Below are positions 55,910 to 64,000 of a stretch of DNA of 64,000 bases, in pieces (position 1 is the stretch's first letter; every line of letters starts with the position of its first letter). Where the stretch lies: contig OX030956.1 of assembly GCA_943735955.1 (NCBI GenBank), forward strand, positions 10,624,445 through 10,688,444. The letters are read 5' to 3'. The position numbers and the translations under genes were made by a program. The notes under the pieces were generated by a model, which was not told where the DNA came from, made no database searches, and saw nothing but the letters and a program-made list of their open reading frames with translations. The DNA is from Piscicola geometra. Lineage: Eukaryota; Annelida; Clitellata; Hirudinida; Piscicolidae.

Positions 55910-58680
55910 GTTTTTTTATATCTAGCAGACTTTATTACATAGTAAGAGATGATCTTTGTCCAAACTCTCAAGTTTTTGATTGGCTATGTATTGAAATAAT
56001 TTCTGAAAACTCTCCTAATGTTCTCTTAATCATTGTTTATAGACCACCAAATACAGATCCATTACTTTTTAATGATGCACTCACTAAAACATTAAGAAAT
56101 AAATCGATAAAAAATAATTTAATTTATATCCTTGGGGATTTCAATATTAATATATTAAATAGTGATTGTAATATATCAAATGATTTTACCAATTTGATGT
56201 CATCATTCAACTTTATCCCACTCATCACTCACCCAACAAGAGTTACTTCATATTCCAGCACGCTTATCGACAATATATACACAAATAACCTACAACTACA
56301 CAAGTCTAATATTTTGTCAAATGATTTATCCGACCACTATCCTATTTGCACCTTTTCGAAACTACAATTTAAACAAAAATCTTTCACCCCACAAAATAAT
56401 TTCGTATTTTCAGATAGGAATATTTTCAAATTAAATAGTTTTTTGTTATCACATGATTGGAGCAAGGTTTTGTCTTCTGACGACATAGATTTTGTCACAA
56501 AACACTTCATCGAAACAATACAAAGTGGTCTAACTACTCATTGTCAACATAATAACAGACATAATACTTGCTTGCGTAAACAAGCTTGGCTGACAAAAGC
56601 TCTTTTAGTTTCTTCAAAACACAAAAACAAGTTGTATAAAAATGTATTATCTCTCCAACTGATCTCAATATAACTACTTATAAAACTTATAAAAACTTAT
56701 TTCATTCTCTTTGCAGAATTTCTAAAAATAAATACAATAAAGAAGAATTCATTAAGCATAAAAATAATATTAAGAAAACATGGGATTTAATAAAATATCA
56801 TTTAAATAACTACAATAAACAAAATAATATTACATTGAAAATTAACAATGAAATAATTACGGACAAATCTTCTATCGCAACTATTTTTAATAGTCAGTTT
56901 GCTGCTTTTTCTGAAAACAAAAATAATCATATTAAAAAATCATATCTGAATAAAAGTCCACAAAATTCTTTTTTTCTCTTAGAAACAGATTTAATTGAAA
57001 TAAGCTCTATCATTAAAACCATTTCAAATACATCTAGCTGTGGCGATGACCAAATTTCTAACAAACTTTTAAAGAAAATTTCACAAAATATATTAATTCC
57101 ACTTACACATCTAATTAACGTATCTCTTAAAACAGGTTCATTTCCTTCTCTTTTTAAATTATCCAAAATTATTCCAATACATAAAAATGGTTTAGAAAAT
57201 GATTCGAACAATTATAGACCCATATCACTTTTATCTTCTATATCAAAAATTTTAGAAAAAATTGTTTTTAATCGACTTAATAATTTCATGGAAAACGAAA
57301 ATATTCTATCACCTAGCCAATGCGGTTTCACAAAAGGCAGTTCTACGGAACTAGCCATTTTGGATGTTGTGCATCATGTTGCTACTGGTATTGATTCTCG
57401 CTTACACACATTAGGTATTTTCATTGATTTTTCCAAGGCATTTGATACCATTAACCATTCTATCTTGCTTGATAAATTATTTCACTATGGAATACGTGGA
57501 ACATGTCACAAATGGTTCTATGAATATTTAAGAAATCGTTCCCAATATGTATACATTGATGGTGTAACATCTAACACACTAAAGATTAACACTGGTGTAC
57601 CACAAGGATCTATTTTAGGACCTTTGTTATTTAACATTTATGTTAATGATTTAATGAATCTTTCCGAAATTGCCAAATTTGTCCTTTATGCTGACGACAC
57701 TACAGTATTGTTCCAAGACAAAAATGTTAATAATCTTATTTTAAAAACAAATACTTTTCTTAATTTGCTACATCAATGGACAATTGACAACCAACTCAAA
57801 ATCAACTATGCAAAAACATGCAGCATTCTTTTTGGCCCTAAAATAAAAACAAACATTATTAATTATACACTTACAATTGATTCTTATATTATAGAGAGAG
57901 TCGATTATACAAAATTCTTAGGTATTTATATAACCAGTAATCTTTCTTGGAATGAACATATAATGTATATATCAAAAAAACTTTCAAAAAATATTGGTAT
58001 TTTACATAAACTTAAACACAATTTACCATCTCATATAATTAAGCTACTCTATTCTACTTTAATTCTACCTTACTTGACCTATTGTCTCCCTTTATGGGGA
58101 CTTGCTTGCAAAACTCATTTACATCCTTTAAATGTTATACAAAATAATTTTCTTAGGGTCCTGTTTAATTTACACTCTCATGACCACATATCTCATCTGT
58201 ATCATCCAGCTCAAATTTTAACAATCAATCAGTTATACATCTTTAAAACCTATATTCTTTTTCATAAACTTATAATAATAAAAACATCCTCTTATTTTAC
58301 ACATTTAATACATTCCTTCACATCCAACTGCACACGAACATTGAGAACTAAGTCTGACTATTACTTACAAACTCCAAGAACCAATTTCTATCTTAATAGT
58401 CCAATCTATGCAGGGCTCCAACTCTGGAACAGATTGCCATTGAATTTGAAAAATATACAGCAAACCCTTAATTTTAAGAAAATAATCAAACCACTTATAA
58501 TTTCCAATCACTTTAATTAATTTCTTTTGTAAATCAATGAAAACATTTGTTATTATTAACAATTCTTTTAATTTGTGAATTTAATTAAGAAGTTCATGTA
58601 TTATTTTATTTTTTCTAGGAGATCATACAAGCATTTATTTGCTTCGATTTCTGAATTTATTTGCTTGCAAATAAACGAAT
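55910..58680 (+). mobile_element. 5'-truncated CR1/L2-like LINE inside MITE copy 3
   Basis: The element keeps the second half of an AP endonuclease and a full reverse transcriptase. The insertion site is inside MITE copy 3, between ACATTGT and TTGTTGTTAAA, which in intact copies are adjacent. A short ATTGT repeat at both borders could be the target duplication. Confidence 0.8.
56038..58520 (+). pseudogene. LINE endonuclease-reverse transcriptase, one frameshift
   Basis: Endonuclease half (to 56673): VYRPPNTDPLLF, LGDFNINILN, LIDNIYTN and LSDHYPICTF. A one-base frame change near 56655 separates it from the 561-codon reverse transcriptase frame (56835-58520). That frame has NSNNYRPISLLSSISKILEK, GIFIDFSKAFDTINHSIL, NTGVPQGSILGPLLFNIYVN, the catalytic LYADDTTVLF, and a thumb with YTKFLGIYITSNLSW. 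Apart from the frameshift and missing N-terminus, the catalytic residues are intact, so this is the best preserved LINE here. It belongs to the L2/CR1/jockey assemblage. Confidence 0.88.
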
Positions 58681-59100
58681 TGTTGTTAAAACACTATTTT
58701 TTGTTTTTATTGAAAGTTTGAAAAATTTCTGTTTAGGTTTCGTTTTCAGCCGAAAATCTGATTTCAATTTCGGTTTAATTTCGTTTCGGCCGAAAATGGA
58801 ATTTCAATTTGGGTGTAATTTCGGTTTCGGCCAAATTAAAAATATCACTTTCGGTCGGTCTCTACTTGAGTAACTGGCTCAAAAATGATGTGTGAAGTTT
58901 TCATTTTTTATCATTTATGGATTCAATTTTTTTTAAATGAGGATTTTTTAAATAAAAATCTGATAAAATTGTTATTACATTTGTAAGAAAAAAAAGTTAA
59001 ATACTATTTTATACTAATGTTAAATATGCGGGAAAATACTATTAACGCACGATTAAAATTTATAATCGAACGATTAAAATTTTTAATCGTAGAACATCTC

Positions 59101-59139
<39 letters not shown>

Positions 59140-59143
59140 CGAG

Positions 59144-60240
59144 TAGAGACCGACCGAAATTCGGTTCGGTTTCAGTTTCGGCGCCGAAATTAACAATTTT
59201 TTTAGTTTCGGCAATTTTTCGGTTTCGGCCGAATCTAATTTTACTATTTAGGCAATTTTTCGGTTTCGGCCGAAAATAAATTCGTAATTTCGGCTCAATT
59301 TCGGTTTCAGCCGAAATGGATCTCAAATTCACCGAAAAACCGAACTTTTTATTTATTTATGTCGTTTATCTGATATATCTGTATCCTCAATCGAACTATT
59401 ATGTTCGGATTCGATTCTCTATTAGATATCTATTAGTTATCGTGGTTGATTGATTTATGGGTGTCATCAGACTAATCATTCGAATAACATATCTAAGCAT
59501 CTGGAACAGCAATCATGTATTTGAAATTTAAGTAAATTGGGATACGTTCAATGATGATATTTAACAAAACTTTTTTTAAGCAAATTCTATTTTTTAAAAC
59601 ATTTATTTAAAAAAAGTTATTGTCAAAAGTAAATATCTGTATATCCTCAATCGAACTCGAATTATTAGGTTTGGGTTCGATTCTCATCTCTATTAGATAT
59701 CGTGGTTAATTGATTTATTGGTGACATAAGAATAATTTTTCGAATAACATATACAAGCATGTGGAATTCTAGATATCCATTCTTTGAAAAAAACTGTATA
59801 TAAGACGAAAAAACGAGAAGATTTGGCTTCGATTAATTAATTCAAAAACAAATTTTAAGAATGTCGTTGAATCCTATTTGAAAGTTTTTTACAAAATGTC
59901 AGTCTGACCAAAGCAAAGCCTGTCAGCAACAACAAAATTTTGTTGTTGAAAAACTTTTATTTTTTGGCTTAAAATATACGCTTGTTTGGATTTACTTATT
60001 AAACTGGCATTGTCATCGTTAAATACTATTTTTTCATTTTTAATAAAAGTTGGAAAAAATTTCTGTTTCGGCTTCGGTTTCGGCCGAAAATCTGATTACA
60101 ATTTCGGTTTAATTTCAGTTTCGGCCGAAAATTGATATTCAATTTCGGTTTAATTTCGGTTTCGGCCTAAAATGGGATTTTAATTTCGGCCTAATTTCGG
60201 TTTCAGCCGAAATAAAAATATATGTTTCGGTCGGTCTCTA
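59144..60240. mobile_element. Complete TTTCGG-rich hAT MITE, 1097 bp, perfect TSD
   Basis: Ends TAGAGACCGACCGAAATTCG and, inverted, TAGAGACCGACCGAAACATA. ATGACGAG flanks both sides (59136-59143 and 60241-60248). CCGAAA/TTTCGG hexamers fill the outer ~180 bp on each side and are absent in the middle. It carries no transposase; the short minus-strand frame at 59060-59332 is a repeat artefact. Inserted in a SINE. Confidence 0.93.
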
Positions 60241-60425
60241 ATGACGAGCATTATTATAGTGACGTATAACCCGAACGAGCTTCGAGGCCACTTAGGATGC
60301 ACATTTCATTTGCGCATTTGGGCTACTAGTGCATTGGTTGCACTTGAACCTTTTATTATTGGTCAAGCCGAGAGTTGTTACCGACTCGGCTACCTGTTCA
60401 TAAAGAAATTGATTCGATTTACATT
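60241..60425 (-). mobile_element. tRNA-derived SINE (target of the MITE)
   Basis: Minus-strand copy with CCGACTCGGCTA (inverse of the A-box), AACCTTTTATTATTGGTCAA, the GGCCACTTAGG body and AGCATTATTATAGT. Its tail, a TAATAATAAT run, is on the other side of the MITE at 59100-59135. It was therefore one SINE of about 230 bp before the insertion. Confidence 0.85.
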
Positions 60426-60477
60426 TAAATAAGACTCGATTGTTATTGTTTATGATTAGATATCTGTAAGGGGAAGG

Positions 60478-60730
60478 CGTACACAGTCGATCACTTTTTA
60501 CAAAAATTTTTATAACTCAACATTGTTAAAAGATGAAATTTTAATAAAATATTGATTTTATACATTCATCATTAAGACTTCATTTTCTACTTAATTCATT
60601 TATCTAGTTAAAATGGTTTTGAGTCAAAAGTAGTTCAAAGTAGACTCCCGAAATTGATCGACTGTGTACGACTGGTGTACACAGTCGATCACATGTACGT
60701 ACACAGTCGGTCATTACCACAAGTGCCACA
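60478..60730. mobile_element. Small inverted-repeat element cluster (GTACACAGTCGATCA)
   Basis: GTACACAGTCGATCA at 60478 and its reverse complement at about 60654-60668 bound a ~190-bp AT-rich unit. Directly after it, two more outward or inward copies of the same end word follow (about 60679 and 60699). No coding content. It looks like a MITE with fragments of further copies at one border. Confidence 0.65.
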
Positions 60731-61090
60731 AGTTTAAGTTTTCCAAGCAATTAAATTACTTTATAATCATGTGTTTTCGACATTTGAATCTCATATGCGT
60801 AAAACAATTCATTTCATTTTTATTTATACTTAAATTTATATTTTATATATTTTATAGGATACTTTATATTATTATTTGATCATTTACTTGATATTTGATA
60901 GTTTCTTTTATATTTCATAATTTATTTTATATTTGATAATTAATTATATATTTTTAATGTATCTGATAATTTATTTAATAATTAATGATATACTTTCATT
61001 TTATCTGATAATTTATTTTATAATTAATTATATACTTTCAATTTATCTGATAATTTAATATTTATTTTTATATTTACTTAGTATTTTAGA
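60731..61090. other. AT-rich tandem-like stretch, no gene
   Basis: A repeating theme of TATCTGATAATTTATT occurs five to six times between 60895 and 61065. The pattern is irregular. Nothing coding. Confidence 0.6.
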
Positions 61091-61091
61091 A

Positions 61092-62350
61092 TAGTTTAGT
61101 TTAGGGACTTAAAACCACGCAGATCTTTTGACCTCTATAATGGTTATAAAAAATATATAAAATAAAATAAATAAAATATATATTTTAAAAAAATAATAAA
61201 ATAAAATAAAAAATATATATCTAATAATAATTATTATATAAAAAATATATATATTTATGTTTATGTATTTAAATTATTTTTTACTATTATGTCATAGTCG
61301 CACTTATAGTTGTACATCATGAGATGGTTTTCCCAGTATTTATCTAATTTTATTTTAAATTTATCTGATTTTTCAGTTTTTACGATCTCATCAGGCAAGC
61401 TATTCCAAACTGTTACCACTCTATGTGTATAAAAAAATGTCTTGTATTGTTTTGGCACTGTTTTTTGGATAATTTTAGTGAATTTCCTCTTGATTGCCTT
61501 GTATTAAGTGTGAAAATATCTTCCGTTATTTTACTATCATATTTATTATTAAGTATTTTATAGGTTTCGATCATGTCCTCTCGAAGTCTTCGGTATTTTA
61601 ATGTTGGTAACTTAATTACTTTAAGTCTATCGTTGTAAGTCATGTCTTTTAGATAAGGTAGCATTTTTGTAGCCCTTCTTTGTACATTTTCTATGAAATC
61701 AATTTGATTTTTCAATGAAGGACTCCATACACTGCTAAGGTATTCTAGATGGGGCCTAACTATACCTTTAAATAATAATCTAAATGTTTTTGTATCAATA
61801 AATTTAAACGTTCTTCTTATTAGCCCTAATAATTGGTTAGCTTTATTTACTTGTTTTTGTATGTGAATATGGAATTTTAAATTCTTGTCTATAATTACAC
61901 CAAGGTCTTTTTCATACTCTATACTTTCTAAAACTACCTGACTTCCTTCATAATCCTGCATAGAATAAACTCTTTCTTTTTATTTCTGTATATCTGCAAT
62001 AATTTACATTTATGTGGATGAAGTCTCAGGCCCCATTGTACACTCCATTCCACTACTTTGTTTATATCTTCTTTTAGCCTTGTTTGGTCTCTATTTCATT
62101 AATTTGTTGATATATTTTACAATCAGCAGCGTACATAAATATATTTGAACTCATTTTCTCTGGCAGATCGTTGATAAATAAAACAAATAATAATAGACCC
62201 AAGACTGATCCTTGGGGAATGCCACTTTTTACTTTTACCCATTGTGATTTAACACCATTAACATTAACCCTCTGTACCCTATCATTTTGAAAATTACTTA
62301 TCCACCTGCATGTTTTATATCCAATTCCATAATTTTCTAATTTATATATA
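61092..62350 (-). mobile_element. CR1/jockey-like LINE copy, minus strand
   Basis: A sister of the 34.5-kb copy. The 3' end (61092-61145) has the AGATCTGCGTGG block. Coding follows: a 182-codon open segment (61961-61413: DLGVIIDKNLKFHIHIQKQ, LFKGIVRPHLEYLSSVWSPS) and, upstream, SGIPQGSVLG and a catalytic site reading YAAD instead of YADD. It is 5'-truncated near 62350. It shows the region missing from the other copy. Confidence 0.85.
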
Positions 62351-62359
62351 AATTTAATC

Positions 62360-62728
62360 CTTTTTTATATATATTTAAACAACTTAACAGATTAATAGAA
62401 CTAAAGATATTCAAAAAATATAAATTTTAGTAAGAAATCTATTTTTTTATTTCTTGCATGACGAAAGCCCGTCGGGTTTGTCACTCTTGCTCGAGGAAAA
62501 AATATTTTTCTAGAATTATTTTACAAATTTGATAATGGAGGATTGAAGTAATAAATCAAATTGAACTAGCGATTTGAGAAGATAAGATTCAGTGTCACTT
62601 AGTGAGGTTTATTGGCATTATTCTTATCAATGTTAAAACAATCATTAAATTGGTAGAGTTGGCGTGGTGGTTGTGGTTTGATGATTAATGGATTTGGCTG
62701 GTTTGCTAATAGTCAATTTCAATTGAAT
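62360..62728. other. No gene recognised
   Basis: AT-rich sequence. No reading frame or repeat family identified. Confidence 0.45.
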
Positions 62729-63090
62729 TTAGTGAGAATTTATTGGAATGTTATGTTGATAAAAAAGATAATGGATAAGGTCGATGGAAGAATTGATATC
62801 GTTTTTTAGGGAGTGAAAGGATAAACTTTCAAGGGCTATATGAATTTTATTTTGAACTGGTGAGAGCGAGCATTTATCGGTCATTTCGTGTATGCAGCTG
62901 GTTTTTAAATTGTAATGCAATTTTTTCGTTATTCTTATCGATACCAGTACGAGGTGATCAGTTCCACCGAATCTCAATTGGAAGGATGTCAGCTAGATGC
63001 TCATTAGAAACTATAAAATCCAATAGTGATGTTTCGTTGTAATACAATGTTTTTGGGTGAAATCTAGAAAAAGTTGAGAAAAGTTTGAAT
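62729..63090 (-). pseudogene. Possible LINE endonuclease fragment
   Basis: On the minus strand, two frames joined by a shift near 62970 carry TSLLDFIVSNEHLADILPI and TDHLVLVSIRITKKLHYN. A sequence ending in an aspartate-histidine pair followed by hydrophobics resembles the end of the AP endonuclease domain of LINEs (SDH motif). Short and decayed, so this is only a suggestion. Confidence 0.35.
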
Positions 63091-63271
63091 GAATGGTTTG
63101 AAAAATTAGTTATTTAACGCCTTGGCGTTTTAATATGTTGAAAGTGCCGAACAGCGGGGTCTATTTCGGGTAAGGTCTATTTTGGGTAAGGTCTATTTTG
63201 ACCCTAATTCCTTGTCTTCCATCCGGCTTCAAAGAAGGTTGTGTGACTTTATATCAGAACACACTAAGAAC

Positions 63272-63857
63272 CAGTGTTATTTTCGTTTCATAAAATAAGT
63301 ATAGTTTTTATTTCAGTTTCGTTTTGACATTAATTAAAGTTTTTATTTTCGTTTTCGTCTTGAAAATAATTAAAGTTTTTTTTTGGTTTCAGTTTTAAAA
63401 ATAATTAAAGTTTTTATTTTCATTTTAGTTTTTAAAATATATTAATTTATAACTTTAAAAAATATTTTTTTAGATCTAAAAAAATTAATTGATCATAATA
63501 TGAAAGATTAAAATAGAACGGTATATTAACAAAAAATGAGTTTAAAAAATTAACAGTCAATTGAAATATTATAAGCATAGATATCCTACAAACAACAAGT
63601 AGTATATCTATGATTATAAGAATTGATTACGTAAATTATTGAGTAATAACAAATTTACGATTAAAATAAGTGATCATTTAATTAACAATGCGAAGTGGTA
63701 ATAAAATACCGTTTTTTAAATAATGTTTATAACATAGACATATATTTTTTTTATAAATTATTCATTTGCATATTATGGCATACTTTAAAATTTATTTAAT
63801 TTTCGTTTTGAAAATAATTATAGTTTTTATTCTCGCTTCGAATTAAAAAAAAACACC
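63272..63857. mobile_element. Possible MITE with GTTTTCG-type subterminal repeats
   Basis: The left side has CAGTGTTATTTTCGTTTC and three repeats of AATAATTAAAGTTTTTATTT. The right side has the inverted equivalents (TTTTCGTTTTGAAAATAATT, then AACACCG). The ends are imperfect and I found no convincing target duplication, so the boundaries are tentative. Confidence 0.4.
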
Positions 63858-64000
63858 GACCTATAAAATCTCATTTTGATGCTTTTGAGAAGAAAATATA
63901 ATTATCTAAATTTCCTTTAACCTGAAGCTCGTCCCAGTTTACGCCACGTTAATAATATTCGCTATTGTATTGTATTTTATTCAATAATAAAATTATAAGT

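Larger units (their letters stand above)
55385..58864. mobile_element. TTTCGG-rich hAT MITE, copy 3, split by a LINE
   Basis: The right end (58680-58864) has the CCGAAA-rich region and the inverted terminus TTTCGGTCGGTCTCTA. The left remnant near 55857-55908 has CTTAAAATATACGTTTGTTT and ATTAAACTGACATTGT, which in the intact copy directly precede the bases found again at 58681. The left terminus is lost. Confidence 0.75.

Overview
Eukaryotic, animal-type nuclear DNA: AT-rich, intron-containing genes with GT-AG junctions, and a dense load of DNA transposons and non-LTR retrotransposons. The host genes are compact, which with the repeat types suggests an invertebrate. I cannot name the lineage. 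The presence of RNPC3 implies that the organism keeps the minor (U12) spliceosome.

Host genes sit only between about 7.9 and 32.7 kb. In order they are: a RanBP3 homologue (+, ten exons), a single-pass KCNE-like potassium-channel beta subunit (-, three exons), RNPC3/U11-U12 65K (-, one exon), WDR25 (+, six exons) and DBT, the E2 core of branched-chain 2-oxo acid dehydrogenase (-, nine exons resolved plus an unresolved 5' end). RanBP3 and KCNE converge, RNPC3 and WDR25 diverge from a 452-bp gap, and WDR25 and DBT converge. Exon joins were worked out by hand from splice sites and phase. RanBP3, KCNE and WDR25 close as uninterrupted frames of about 351, 293 and 503 residues. The genes share no pathway, although RNPC3 and WDR25 both point to splicing and one DBT intron has a U12-type donor.

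Everything else is mobile DNA. Left of the genes: a 130-bp tandem repeat, a nearly intact intron-bearing hAT (618-4891, perfect 8-bp TSD) and retroelement fragments. Inside introns: a Tc1 relic filling a RanBP3 intron; two inverted elements sharing one target-site copy in the KCNE intron; a hAT MITE, a GTF2IRD2-type hAT and a tRNA-derived SINE in WDR25; minisatellites and a SINE in DBT.

From 33 to 64 kb there is no recognisable host gene, only layered insertions: a CR1/jockey-like LINE split by a TAGCAA-type element (36130-38037); hAT-4 (40797-44628) beside an unoccupied relative of its target and itself carrying an L2 fragment; another hAT (48721-50230) splitting the zinc finger of an RTE-type LINE; a ~0.9 kb ACT array; a LINE inside a TTTCGG-rich hAT MITE; and a full copy of that MITE inside a SINE. 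Target-site duplications date many of these events relative to each other.
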